Origin: Streptomyces amritsarensis
GTDB lineage: Bacteria > Actinomycetota > Actinomycetes > Streptomycetales > Streptomycetaceae
Direction: 5' to 3'
Length of the DNA stretch: 64,000 nucleotides
Assembly (NCBI RefSeq): GCF_001953875.1
Contig: NZ_MQUR01000013.1
Location: 38,695-102,694 of the forward strand
The notes below the pieces were generated by a model, which did not search any database, was not told the origin of the DNA, and was given only the letters and a program-made list of their open reading frames with translations. Below are positions 34,739 to 43,109 of the stretch, piece after piece (positions within the stretch are counted from its first letter, which is position 1; each line of letters begins with the position of its first letter). The translations under genes and the position numbers were made by a program.

Positions 34739-35605
34739 ATGAACACCACCAAGGTCACCGTCGTCGGCCTGGGCCCCATGGGCCGGGCCATGGCCGCCGC
34801 CTACCTCGACGCCGGCTACGAGGTCACCGTCTGGAACCGCAGCGCCGGCAAGGACACCGAGCTCGTCGCCCGCGGCGCGCACCGCGCGGCGGACGTCGCC
34901 GAAGCCGTCACCGCGAGTCCGCTGGTCGTGCTCAGCCTGATCGACGTCGAGGCCATGTACGGCACCCTCGGCGAGGCCGACCTCACCGGCCGTGTGCTCG
35001 CCAACCTCTCCTCCGACCTCCCGGACAAGGCCCGCGCGGCCGCACGGTGGGCCGAGGAGCGCGGGGCCGCGTACCTCACGGGCGGGGTCAACGTGCCGCC
35101 CGCCGGCATCGGACAGGAAGGGTCCTCGATCTTCGTCAGCGGCCCGCGGGAGGTCTACGAGGAGCACCGGCCGGCACTCGACCTGCTCGCCGCCACCGAC
35201 TACCGCGGCGCCGACCCCGGCTACGCGCAGCTCTACTACCAGCTCAACATGATCCTCTTCTGGACCGCCTACACGGGCTGGTACCAGGCGGTCGCCGTGG
35301 CCCGCGCCAACGGCCTGACGGCGTCGGACATCCTGCCCTACGCCGGGTACACCGCCGACACCATGCGCGGCTTCTACACCGAGAGCGCCGCGCTCGTCGA
35401 CGCCGACGACCACAGCGGCGTGGACCAGCGCCTGGCGATGTGCGCCGCCAGCGTCGAGCACGTCCTGCACACCGCGGCCGACTCCGGCGTGGACACCTCG
35501 ATCCTGGCCGCGCACGCGGAGCTGTACCGCCGCGGGGTCGAGGCGGGCTACGGCGCCGAGAGCAGCTCGCGGCTGATCGGACTGCTGGCCGCCGAGGCGG
35601 CCTGA
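34739..35605 (+). CDS. NAD(P)-dependent oxidoreductase, imine reductase-like
   Basis: A 288-residue beta-hydroxyacid-dehydrogenase-fold protein. The N-terminal Rossmann motif is VTVVGLGPMGRAMAAAYLDA, with NRS after beta-2 (VWNRSAGK), which suggests NADP preference. The GLGPMG form and the C-terminal helical bundle (YYQLNMILFWTAYTGWYQAV) point to the imine reductase subgroup rather than hydroxyisobutyrate dehydrogenase. The natural substrate is unknown. ATG 34739 follows GGGGGAGAG. It is controlled by the divergent TetR regulator through paired operators (inference). Confidence 0.85.
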   Translation: MNTTKVTVVGLGPMGRAMAAAYLDAGYEVTVWNRSAGKDTELVARGAHRAADVAEAVTASPLVVLSLIDVEAMYGTLGEADLTGRVLANLSSDLPDKARAAARWAEERGAAYLTGGVNVPPAGIGQEGSSIFVSGPREVYEEHRPALDLLAATDYRGADPGYAQLYYQLNMILFWTAYTGWYQAVAVARANGLTASDILPYAGYTADTMRGFYTESAALVDADDHSGVDQRLAMCAASVEHVLHTAADSGVDTSILAAHAELYRRGVEAGYGAESSSRLIGLLAAEAA

Positions 35606-35624
35606 GCGCGGGCGGGCCGGCGCC

Positions 35625-35840
35625 TCAGAACAGCGGCAGCTGCCCGGGGAACTCGGGCAGGACGAAGCCGTCCAGCGTCGGCGCGGAGGCGCCGATCACC
35701 ACCCGCGCGCGGGATCCCGGGCAGGACACCAGATCCGCGCGGTCCCGCGCGGCGGGCGGGTCGTGGCGGGCGATGCGGCCGGCGGTGACGGCGCAGTCGC
35801 GGCCGCAGGCGGGGCAGGCCCGGCGGGGGGAGTGGGACAT
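35625..35840 (-). CDS. Small hypothetical protein with CxxC motif
   Basis: A 71-residue protein, MSHSPRRACPACGRDCAVTA at its start: three cysteines in a CPACGRDC cluster plus one further on, resembling half of a zinc ribbon. The C terminus (LDGFVLPEFPGQLPLF) is hydrophobic. ATG 35840 gives the zinc-ribbon-like start; the upstream extension is low-complexity. It lies just downstream of the N-acetyltransferase gene on the same strand. Function unknown; could be a small nucleic-acid-binding protein. Confidence 0.6.
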   Translation of the reverse strand: MSHSPRRACPACGRDCAVTAGRIARHDPPAARDRADLVSCPGSRARVVIGASAPTLDGFVLPEFPGQLPLF

Positions 35841-35868
35841 GCGCCAAGTCTGCCCTGCCGCACCGACA

Positions 35869-36750
35869 TCAGGCCCGCGCCGGCTCCGCACCCGCCCGCC
35901 GCCGGCTCAGCCACACCTCGTGGACCCGTTCCACCCGGGCCCACAGGGCGGCCCGGTCGGCCGGGGTCAGGTCGCCGAGGTCCAGCTCGAAGAGCCCGCC
36001 CAGGACCGCGAGGAGTTCCTCCGGCCCGGACAGCACCCGCTCGTGCGCCTGCCGCCCGTGCTCCAGCCGGGTCAGGACCTTGCCGCGCAGGCTGTCCGCG
36101 CCGCCCGCGTCGCGGCGGAACACCGCGAAGACCCGCACGAAGGGCGACTCCTCGTTCGTGGACAGCCACGCGTGCATGGCCTCGAAATCGGCCGTCGTGG
36201 CCGGGGCGTCGCGGAAGTTCATCCGTGGCGCGCCTCCCGCAGAGGTGAAGAAGGACCAGCCGGGGCCCTCGCCCTCCAGTGGGTCCAGCCGTTCCAGGGA
36301 GTAGGTGAAACCATTCTGCTCGTAGGTGCCGGCTCGCAGCGGCAGCGGCTCGTAGGGGCCCATGTCCCCGAGCCCGGCGTCCACCCAGTACTCGGCGCCC
36401 CCGACGCGTACGGTCAGCGCGAGGTGGTCGCCCCGGACCGCCCGCGACGCGGCGTCGGAGTTCACCGCGCCGAGGTGCCGGGTCACCTCGTAGCCCAGGG
36501 ACTCCAGGAGCAGGGCGAAGGCACCGTTCAGATGGAAGCAGTAGCCGCCCCGCCCCGCGGCGAACCGCCGCACCGACAGCTCGGGGTCGATGCCCGGCGG
36601 CCGGCCGAGCTGGATGTCGATGTTCTCGTAGGCGATGCGCTCCAGGTGCGCGCGCTGGAGCGCGAACAGGCCCTCCGCGCTGGGGGCGCCGAGGGCGGGT
36701 TCGGCGACGCCGAGGCGGCGCAAGTAGCCGTCGAAGAAGTCCGGTGTCAT
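35869..36750 (-). CDS. Arylamine N-acetyltransferase
   Basis: A 293-residue cytosolic NAT that transfers acetyl from acetyl-CoA to arylamines or hydrazines. The catalytic triad is visible: Cys in GRGGYCFHLNGAF (about residue 71), His in RGDHLALTV (about 110) and Asp in YWVDAGLGDMGP (about 125). The N-terminal LQRAHLERIAYENIDI is typical of the family. Length is slightly above the usual 275. Some actinobacterial members act in amide formation of secondary metabolites, but no biosynthetic cluster is nearby. ATG 36750. Confidence 0.92.
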   Translation of the reverse strand: MTPDFFDGYLRRLGVAEPALGAPSAEGLFALQRAHLERIAYENIDIQLGRPPGIDPELSVRRFAAGRGGYCFHLNGAFALLLESLGYEVTRHLGAVNSDAASRAVRGDHLALTVRVGGAEYWVDAGLGDMGPYEPLPLRAGTYEQNGFTYSLERLDPLEGEGPGWSFFTSAGGAPRMNFRDAPATTADFEAMHAWLSTNEESPFVRVFAVFRRDAGGADSLRGKVLTRLEHGRQAHERVLSGPEELLAVLGGLFELDLGDLTPADRAALWARVERVHEVWLSRRRAGAEPARA

Positions 36751-36796
36751 CCGGCCAGGCTAAGGGCTGGTGTCCGCTACTCCTTTTGAATTACGG

Positions 36797-37939
36797 CTAC
36801 TTGTCGATGTCGCCGACCACGAAGAAGAGCGAGCCCAGGATCGACACCATGTCCGCGACCAGCTGCCCCGGCAGCAGCACGGCCAGCGCCTGGATGTTGT
36901 TGTAGGAGGCGCTGCGCAGCTTCAGCCGGTACGGGGTCTTCTCGCCCTTCGAGACCAGGTAGTAGCCGTTGATGCCCAGCGGGTTCTCGGTCCAGGCGTA
37001 GGTGTGCCCCTCCGGCGCCTTCAGGACCTTGGGCAGACGCTGGTTGACCGGCCCCGGCGGGAGCTCCTCCATCCGGTCCAGGCAGGCCACGGCGAGGTCG
37101 AGGGAGTTGTGGGTCTGGTCCAGCAGGCACTCGAAGCGGGCCAGGCAGTCGCCCTCGGTGCGGGTGACCACCTTCAGGACGTCCTGGAGCTCTCCGTAGG
37201 CCAGGTACGGCTCGTCCCGCCGCAGGTCGAAGTCGACGCCGGAGGCGCGGGCGATGGGGCCGGAGACACCGTAGGCGTGCACGGCCTCCGCGGACAGCAC
37301 CCCGACACCGCGGGTACGGCCGCGGAAGATCTCGTTCCCGTGGACGAGCCTGTCGTAGACGTCCATCCGGGTGCGGACGTCGGCGATCGCGGCGCGGGCC
37401 CGGCCCAGCCAGCCGGCCGGGAGGTCCTCCTTGAGGCCGCCGACACGGTTGAACATGTAGTGCATGCGGCCGCCGGAGATCTCCTCCATGACGGCCTGGA
37501 GCTCCTCACGCTCGCGGAACGCGTGGAAGATCGGGGTGATACCGCCCAGTTCGAGCGGGTACGAACCGAGGAACATCAGGTGGTTCAGCACCCGGTTCAG
37601 CTCGGCCAGCAGGGTCCGCATCCACACGGCCCGCTCGGGGACCTCCATGCCGAGCATCCGCTCGACCGCCATGACGACACCGAGCTCGTTGGAGAACGCC
37701 GACAGCCAGTCGTGGCGGTTCGCCAGCATGACGATCTGCCGGTAGTCACGGGCCTCGAAGAGCTTCTCGGCGCCGCGGTGCATGTACCCGACCACCGGTT
37801 CGGCGCTGGCGATCCGCTCGCCGTCCAGGACGAGGCGCAGGCGCAGCACGCCGTGCGTGGAAGGGTGCTGGGGGCCGATGTTGAGCACCATGTCGGTGCT
37901 CTCCGCCGCTCCGCCGATGCCGACCGTGGTCTCCGTCAT
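36797..37939 (-). CDS. nuoD: Orphan NADH-quinone oxidoreductase subunit D (NuoD2)
   Basis: A 380-residue 49-kDa/NuoD-family protein standing alone, away from a nuo operon. The family motifs are intact: [67 protein letters not shown] and the C-terminal [16 protein letters not shown]. In complex I this subunit forms the quinone-binding cavity next to cluster N2. A lone copy could serve a partial complex I or another hydrogenase-like complex. It is divergent from the PH-domain genes with only 31 bases between starts. A MidA-type methyltransferase, the family whose mitochondrial member modifies this subunit, is 4 kb away (42086-43075). Confidence 0.92.
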   Translation of the reverse strand: MTETTVGIGGAAESTDMVLNIGPQHPSTHGVLRLRLVLDGERIASAEPVVGYMHRGAEKLFEARDYRQIVMLANRHDWLSAFSNELGVVMAVERMLGMEVPERAVWMRTLLAELNRVLNHLMFLGSYPLELGGITPIFHAFREREELQAVMEEISGGRMHYMFNRVGGLKEDLPAGWLGRARAAIADVRTRMDVYDRLVHGNEIFRGRTRGVGVLSAEAVHAYGVSGPIARASGVDFDLRRDEPYLAYGELQDVLKVVTRTEGDCLARFECLLDQTHNSLDLAVACLDRMEELPPGPVNQRLPKVLKAPEGHTYAWTENPLGINGYYLVSKGEKTPYRLKLRSASYNNIQALAVLLPGQLVADMVSILGSLFFVVGDIDK

Positions 37940-37970
37940 GCGGGCATTGTCTCAGTCCTAAGGTGGGGGG

Positions 37971-38462
37971 ATGGATACGGGGACGAAGGGTGGGACGGGC
38001 GAGCCCGGCTGGGTCGGGCTGCCGGGCGGGCTGCTCAGGCTGCGGCGGACGCTGCTCGCGTTCTGGTGCGCTCTGTTCGCGGTGGCCACGGGGCTGCTGC
38101 TCGGCCTGCTCGTGGGCCCGGCATGGGCGGCGGTGGGGGCGTTCTGGCTCGCCGCGGGGGTCTGGGGCTGGGTGCTCATCGGCCGCAACTGGCGCTCCTG
38201 GCGGTACGCGGAGCGCGCGGACGACCTCCTGATCAGCCGCGGGGTGCTGTGGCGGGAGCAGACCGTGGTCCCGTACGGCCGGATGCAGCTGGTCGAGGTC
38301 ACCTCCGGCCCGGTGGAGCGGCGCTTCGGCCTGGCCTCCCTCCAACTGCACACGGCGGCGGCCGCCACCGACGCCCGGATCCCGGGCCTGGTGCCGGCCG
38401 AGGCGGAGCGGCTGCGTGACCGCCTCGCCGCGCTCGGCGAGGCAAGGTCGGCGGGCCTGTGA
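37971..38462 (+). CDS. PH domain-containing membrane protein (bPH_2), first of pair
   Basis: A 163-residue protein with two adjacent membrane segments (LLAFWCALFAVATGLLLGLL and AAVGAFWLAAGVWGWVLIG) followed by one bacterial PH domain (PF03703): ERADDLLISRGVLWREQTVVPYGRMQLVEVTSGPVERRFG, with landmarks LLISRGVLWRE and QLVEVTSGPVERRFGLASL. Its GTGA overlap with the next gene couples translation, as in the YdbS-YdbT pair of Bacillus. Role unknown; YdbS/YdbT affect sensitivity to certain bacteriocins in Bacillus (family knowledge). Confidence 0.88.
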   Translation: MDTGTKGGTGEPGWVGLPGGLLRLRRTLLAFWCALFAVATGLLLGLLVGPAWAAVGAFWLAAGVWGWVLIGRNWRSWRYAERADDLLISRGVLWREQTVVPYGRMQLVEVTSGPVERRFGLASLQLHTAAAATDARIPGLVPAEAERLRDRLAALGEARSAGL

Positions 38463-39916
38463 CCGCCGGTCCGGTGGGCGACGGGGCTGCGGACGGCGGG
38501 GCGAGCGGTCCGGGTCCGGTGGGCGACGGGGCTGCGGGCGGCGGGGCGAGCGGTCCGGGTCCGGGGGACGGCGGTCCGGGTGCCCCGGTGGCGGGAGGCG
38601 GCGGGCCGGTGGCCGAGCGACGGCTGCACCCCTTCACACCGCTGCGCCGCGCCTGGGTGCCCATCGCCGCGACCGTCGGCATCCTCGCCCAGCAGGGCGA
38701 CCGGGCGGCGCGCTGGATGGCGGACCTGTCCACGCCCCTGCGGCTGGTGACGCTGGTCGGCGTGGTCCTGGTGTTCGGCGTGTACGGGTTCCTGAGCTGG
38801 TGGTTCACCCACTACGCGGTGACCGACACCGAACTGCGCATCCGGACCGGGCTGCTCTTCCGCCGCACCGCGCACATCCGGCTGGACCGGCTCCAGGCCG
38901 TGGACGTCACCCGGCCGCTGCTGGCCCGGCTGACCGGAGTCGCGAGCCTGCGGCTCGACGTGATCGGCACCGAGGAGAAGGACCGGTTGGCGTTCCTCGG
39001 CGAGAAGGAGGCCGTCGCCCTGCGCGCCGAGCTCCTGGCCCGCGCCGCGGGCTTCGCCCCCGAGGAGGCGGTGCGCCTCGGCGAGGCACCGCAGCGCGAA
39101 CTCCTGCGGGTGGCCCCGCGCGAGCTCGCCGTGTCGTTGGTGCTCAGCCTCGGCGTCTGGGCCGCGCTGGCCGGCGGGATCGTCGCGCCGTTCTTCGTGT
39201 GGTGGATCAGCTCCAGCCCGTGGGCGGCCGTCGTCACCCTGCTCCCGATGCTGGGCGCGGTGTGGGCGGCCACCGTCGGCCGCTTCCTCACCGAGTACGA
39301 CTGGCGGGTCGCGGAGTCCCCGGACGGGCTGCGCCTGGACCACGGAATGCTGGATCGGGCCCACGAGACCGTGCCGCCGGGGCGCGTGCAGACCGTACGG
39401 ATCGTGGAGCCGCTGCTGTGGCGGCGCAGCGACCGGGTCCGCGTGGAGCTGGCCGTGGCCGGATCGAAGAACGAGGTCCTGGTGCCGGTGGCCTCCCGGG
39501 CCGCCGCGTACGCCGTGATCGCCCGGGTCCTGCCCGGGGTGGACCTGGCGGGCCTGTCCTTCTCGGGCTCCCCCGACACCGGGTCGCGCTGGGTGGTCCC
39601 GGTGTGGTGGAAGGGCTACGCCCTGGCGCTGTCCCCGGAGGTGTTCGCCGCCCGGCACGGCCGCCTGTGCCGCCGTACGGAGATCGTCCCGCACGCCAAG
39701 GTGCAGAGCGTCCGGTTCACCCAGGGCCCGTGGGCCCGCGCCCGTGGTGTCGCCGACGTCCATGTGGACACCGGCGCGAACGGCACGGTGACCGCCCGGC
39801 TGCGGGCGGCCGCCGAGGCCGCGCAGCTCCTGCACGACCAGGCCGCCCGCTCCCACACCTCCCGCGCGACGGCCCGCCCGGACCGCTGGATGACCTCCCC
39901 GGACCCCGACGCCTGA
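38459..39916 (+). CDS. PH domain-containing membrane protein, second of pair (YdbT-like)
   Basis: A 485-residue protein with several membrane segments and tandem bPH_2 domains. The first starts at YAVTDTELRIRTGLLFRRTA, the second around VAESPDGLRLDHGMLDRAHE, and a third at RRTEIVPHAKVQSVRFTQGP. GTG 38459 overlaps the previous stop by four bases. The first 60 residues are a Gly/Ala/Asp low-complexity stretch encoded by two copies of a 45-base repeat (38471-38560), absent from family members as I know them. Probably works as a complex with the preceding protein. Confidence 0.87.
   Translation: MTAGPVGDGAADGGASGPGPVGDGAAGGGASGPGPGDGGPGAPVAGGGGPVAERRLHPFTPLRRAWVPIAATVGILAQQGDRAARWMADLSTPLRLVTLVGVVLVFGVYGFLSWWFTHYAVTDTELRIRTGLLFRRTAHIRLDRLQAVDVTRPLLARLTGVASLRLDVIGTEEKDRLAFLGEKEAVALRAELLARAAGFAPEEAVRLGEAPQRELLRVAPRELAVSLVLSLGVWAALAGGIVAPFFVWWISSSPWAAVVTLLPMLGAVWAATVGRFLTEYDWRVAESPDGLRLDHGMLDRAHETVPPGRVQTVRIVEPLLWRRSDRVRVELAVAGSKNEVLVPVASRAAAYAVIARVLPGVDLAGLSFSGSPDTGSRWVVPVWWKGYALALSPEVFAARHGRLCRRTEIVPHAKVQSVRFTQGPWARARGVADVHVDTGANGTVTARLRAAAEAAQLLHDQAARSHTSRATARPDRWMTSPDPDA
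38471..38560 (+). repeat. Two 45-bp tandem repeats inside the PH-protein gene
   Basis: Unit beginning CCGGTGGGCGACGGGGCTGC, two copies differing at one base, encoding the 15-residue unit PVGDGAADGGASGPG. Being a multiple of three, copy-number change keeps the frame. Confidence 0.8.
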
Positions 39917-39926
39917 CCCTGCCCCG

Positions 39927-39971
39927 CCCGGCACCCGCCGGCCCGGCACCCGCCGGCCCGGCACCCGCCAG
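39927..39971. repeat. Three 15-bp tandem repeats in intergenic DNA
   Basis: CCCGGCACCCGCCGG repeated three times (the last with one change), immediately followed by the hairpin at 39971-39992, in the 168-base convergent spacer after the PH-domain gene. Confidence 0.75.
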
Positions 39972-39992
39972 CCCGGGCCCCTCGGCCCGGGC
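39971..39992. terminator. Convergent hairpin terminator
   Basis: Perfect nine-base stem GCCCGGGCC / GGCCCGGGC with a four-base loop between the PH-domain operon and the response-regulator gene. Confidence 0.6.
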
Positions 39993-40084
39993 CTCCGGCG
40001 GCGGGGCAGGCGCCTCGGGGCGCCCGGCGGACCGGGGCCGGGTCCGGACAACCCGGCACGTCGGCCCTGATCACGCCGTACCGG

Positions 40085-40759
40085 CTAGCCGGCTCCGCCG
40101 CCCGCGCGGACCAGGCCCGTTTCGTAGGCCAGGACCACCACCTGGACCCGGTCGCGCAGGCCCAGCTTGGTCAGGATGCGGCCCACGTGGGTCTTCACCG
40201 TGGCCTCCGACAGGACCAGCCGCGCCGCGATCTCGCCGTTCGACAGCCCCTGCGCCACCAGCAGCATGACCTCGCGCTCGCGCTCCGTCAGCCGCTCGAT
40301 CTCCTTGTGCTCCGGCTCCTGCGTCGTCGTCGGCAGCATCGGCGCGAAGCGGTCCAGCAGGCGCCGCGTCGTGGACGGGGCCACCACCGCGTCCCCGCTG
40401 TGCACCGAGCGGATGGCGCCCAGCAGTTCGGCCGGCGGCACGTCCTTCAGCATGAAGCCGCTCGCGCCCGCCTTCAGGCCCGAGAAGGCGTACTCGTCCA
40501 GGTCGAAGGTGGTCAGGATGATCACCTTCGGGTGCTCCGCCGGCTCGCAGATCCGCCGCGTCGCCTCGACACCGTCGAGCCTCGGCATGCGGACGTCCAT
40601 CAGCACCACGTCCACCTTCGTGGCCCGCAGCACCTCCAGCGCCTCCAGGCCGTCACCCGCCTCGGCGACGACCTCCATGTCCGGCTGGGCGGCGAGCACC
40701 ATGCGGAAGCCCGTGCGCAGCAGGACCTGGTCGTCGACCAGCATCACTCGGATGGACAT
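40085..40759 (-). CDS. NarL/LuxR-type response regulator
   Basis: A 224-residue response regulator. Receiver domain: MSIRVMLVDDQVLLRTGFRM with acidic DD, phospho-acceptor Asp in VVLMDVRMPRLDG, and Lys in FMLKDVPPAE. The output domain is LuxR-type HTH: LTEREREVMLLVAQGLSNGEIAARL ... TVKTHVGRILTKLG. It is encoded 17 bases downstream of its sensor kinase on the same strand and is almost certainly its partner. ATG 40759. Target genes are unknown. Confidence 0.95.
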   Translation of the reverse strand: MSIRVMLVDDQVLLRTGFRMVLAAQPDMEVVAEAGDGLEALEVLRATKVDVVLMDVRMPRLDGVEATRRICEPAEHPKVIILTTFDLDEYAFSGLKAGASGFMLKDVPPAELLGAIRSVHSGDAVVAPSTTRRLLDRFAPMLPTTTQEPEHKEIERLTEREREVMLLVAQGLSNGEIAARLVLSEATVKTHVGRILTKLGLRDRVQVVVLAYETGLVRAGGGAG

Positions 40760-40776
40760 CAGTTACCTCGTCCTCG

Positions 40777-41979
40777 TCATCTCTTCTTCAGGGGCAGCAG
40801 TGCGCTGATCCGGAAGCCGCCACCGGGCCGCGGTCCCGCGTCCAGGGTTCCGCCGACCATACCGATCCGCTCGCGCATGCCGATCAGCCCGTGTCCGGCG
40901 CCGTCCGCGCCGCCGTCCTGGTACAGCTCGTGGGCGGCGCCCCGGCCGTCGTCCTCGACGAGCAGGCCGAGCCCGTCGTCGAAATAGACCAGCCGGACGC
41001 TGGCCTTCGCCTCGGGCCCGCCGTGCTTGCGGGTGTTGGTCAGGGCCTCCTGCACGATCCGGTACGCCGTCAGCTCGACACCGCTGGGCAGGGGCCGCGG
41101 GGCGCCCTCGACCGCGAAGTCCACCGTGAGCCCGGCCGCCCGTACCTGCTCGACCAGGACCTCGATCTGCTCGACGTCGGGCTGCGGCACGTAGTCCTCG
41201 GACTCCTGCGGCTCGCCCGTGCGCAACACGCCGAGCAGCCGGCGCATCTCGGCGAGGGCCTGGCGGCCGGTGCCGGAGATGGTCTGGAGGGCCTCCTTGG
41301 CCTGCTCGGGGGCCACGTCCATGACGTACGCGGCGCCGTCCGCCTGCACCACCATCACCGAGACGTTGTGCGCGACGACGTCGTGCAGCTCGCGGGCGAT
41401 CCGGGCACGCTCGGCGGCCACGGCCACCTTGGACTGGGCCTCGCGCTCCTTCTCCAGCCGCTGGTTGCGCTCCACCAGCTGGGCGTAATAGGCCCGCCGG
41501 GTCCGCAGGGAGTCGCCCAGCACCCAGGCCAGGACGAAGGGGACGATCATGAAGATGGCGAAGAGGACGTTGTCGACGTCGTTGGCGCCCTTGTCCACGC
41601 CGTACCGCAGGAAGTACAGCGGCGCGGCCGCCAGCCCCCAGCCCAGCGCGGTGCGCGACACCCAGCGCGGGACCTCGCTCGCGGCGACCGTGTAGAGGAT
41701 CACGAACATGGCGATGTCGTAGAAGCCGGCGACGATCCCCGCGCCCAGCTGGAGCAGGCCCGCCCCGAGGGTGAGCCAGAACATCGCCTGCGTCCACTTG
41801 CGGCGCAGGGCCAGGGCCGTGCTCAGAGCGATCACCACCGGAACGGCGACGATCTTCAGGGGCCGGCTGATGTCGGGCTCGCCCGTGACGTTCAGCATCG
41901 AGACCCCGAAGAAGAGCACAGCCCAGAAGCTGTCGACGCCCGTCGGGTGTCTGCGGAGGAAGTCGTAGAGGCGCTGCAC
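40777..41979 (-). CDS. Sensor histidine kinase (HisKA_3)
   Basis: A 400-residue membrane sensor kinase of the NarX/DesK-like group. Four to five membrane segments occupy residues 15-165 (for example KIVAVPVVIALSTALAL and DNVLFAIFMIVPFVLAWVLG), with little extracellular sequence. The dimerisation/phosphoacceptor helix contains ERARIARELHDVVAHNVSVM, with the His in ELHD. The HATPase_c domain has ELTAYRIVQEALTNTRKHG (N box) and LLVEDDGRG plus GHGLIGMRERIGMVGG (G boxes). ATG 41979 is preceded by a spacer that also serves the divergent methyltransferase. The signal is unknown; the short loops suggest membrane stress or an intramembrane ligand. Confidence 0.94.
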   Translation of the reverse strand: MQRLYDFLRRHPTGVDSFWAVLFFGVSMLNVTGEPDISRPLKIVAVPVVIALSTALALRRKWTQAMFWLTLGAGLLQLGAGIVAGFYDIAMFVILYTVAASEVPRWVSRTALGWGLAAAPLYFLRYGVDKGANDVDNVLFAIFMIVPFVLAWVLGDSLRTRRAYYAQLVERNQRLEKEREAQSKVAVAAERARIARELHDVVAHNVSVMVVQADGAAYVMDVAPEQAKEALQTISGTGRQALAEMRRLLGVLRTGEPQESEDYVPQPDVEQIEVLVEQVRAAGLTVDFAVEGAPRPLPSGVELTAYRIVQEALTNTRKHGGPEAKASVRLVYFDDGLGLLVEDDGRGAAHELYQDGGADGAGHGLIGMRERIGMVGGTLDAGPRPGGGFRISALLPLKKR

Positions 41980-42085
41980 GTAACCCAGAGTAGGGAACGG
42001 AGATAGGTGCTGGAGTCAACCAGAGGTCCGAACCTGACACCGGGGACATACTCCCCAAGGTGGAGGGTGAGCATAGCCTTCGGTG

Positions 42086-43075
42086 ATGAGCACTCCAGGT
42101 GGACCCGGCGCGGCGGTCCGGTGGCGCAGCGCGATGGAAGCCGCGCTGTACGGGCCCGACGGCTTCTACGTACGCCCCGCGGGGCCGGGGCCGGCCGGCC
42201 ACTTCCGTACGTCCGTGCACGCCTCCGCCCTGTACGCGGGGGCCGTGGCCCGGCTGCTGCGGTGGGTGGACGCGGAACTCGGGCAGCCGGCGCAGCTCGA
42301 CCTCGTCGACGTGGGGGCCGGGCGGGCGGAGCTGCTGACCGGGGTGCTCGCCGCGCTGGACCCGCGGACGGCCGCGCGCGTGCGCCCGTACGCCGTGGAG
42401 CGGGCGGCGCGGCCCGAGGGGCTCGACGCGCGGATCCGCTGGACCGCAGAGGTGCCCGAGAGGGTGACGGGGCTGCTCTTCGCCAACGAATGGTTGGACA
42501 ACGTCCCCCTCGACGTCGCCGAGGACGGGCATTACGTCCTGGTCGCGCCGGACGGTACGGAGAGCCGGGGCGGCCCGCTGGAGGACGCCGACCGGGCCTG
42601 GCTGGAGCGCTGGTGGCCGGGCGGCGGCCGCGCGGAGATCGGCCGTCCGCGCGACGAGGCCTGGGCCGCAGCCGCGGGGAGCCTGGAGCGGGGCCTGGCG
42701 GTGGCGGTGGACTACGCCCACACCCGGAGCGGCCGGCCCCCGTTCGGCACCCTGACGGGCTTCCGCGGCGGCCGGGAGGTCCCGCCGGTCCCCGACGGCA
42801 GCTGCGACGTCACCGCCCACGTGGCGTTGGACGCCTGCGCCGGGCCGGGAGCGGTGCTGCTGACGCAGGCCGAGGCCCTGACCGCCCTCGGGATCTCCGG
42901 CGCCCGGCCCCCGCTCGCCCTGGCCTCCTCGGACCCGGCGGCCTACGTACGCGCCCTGGCCTCGGCCGGCGAGGCGGCGGAGCTGACCTCCCGCTCCGGC
43001 CTCGGCGCCTTCGGCTGGCTGGTGCAGCCGGTGGGTGTGCGGGCGTGGCCGTGGGACGGGCCCGGCGGGAGCTGA
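42086..43075 (+). CDS. SAM-dependent methyltransferase, MidA/NDUFAF7 family
   Basis: A 329-residue class I methyltransferase of PF02636 (DUF185). The SAM site is [20 protein letters not shown]. The family motif NE(F/L)LDALP appears as [14 protein letters not shown]. The late signature is [10 protein letters not shown] ... [10 protein letters not shown] ... [13 protein letters not shown]. Mitochondrial NDUFAF7, the best-studied relative, symmetrically dimethylates an arginine of the NuoD homologue NDUFS2; an orphan nuoD lies 4 kb away. The protein is shorter at the N terminus than mitochondrial members. ATG 42086 (a GTG at 42083 is equally possible). Confidence 0.8.
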   Translation: MSTPGGPGAAVRWRSAMEAALYGPDGFYVRPAGPGPAGHFRTSVHASALYAGAVARLLRWVDAELGQPAQLDLVDVGAGRAELLTGVLAALDPRTAARVRPYAVERAARPEGLDARIRWTAEVPERVTGLLFANEWLDNVPLDVAEDGHYVLVAPDGTESRGGPLEDADRAWLERWWPGGGRAEIGRPRDEAWAAAAGSLERGLAVAVDYAHTRSGRPPFGTLTGFRGGREVPPVPDGSCDVTAHVALDACAGPGAVLLTQAEALTALGISGARPPLALASSDPAAYVRALASAGEAAELTSRSGLGAFGWLVQPVGVRAWPWDGPGGS

Positions 43076-43109
43076 CGCACACGGAGCGCGGGAGCGCCCC
43101 CGAGGCCTC

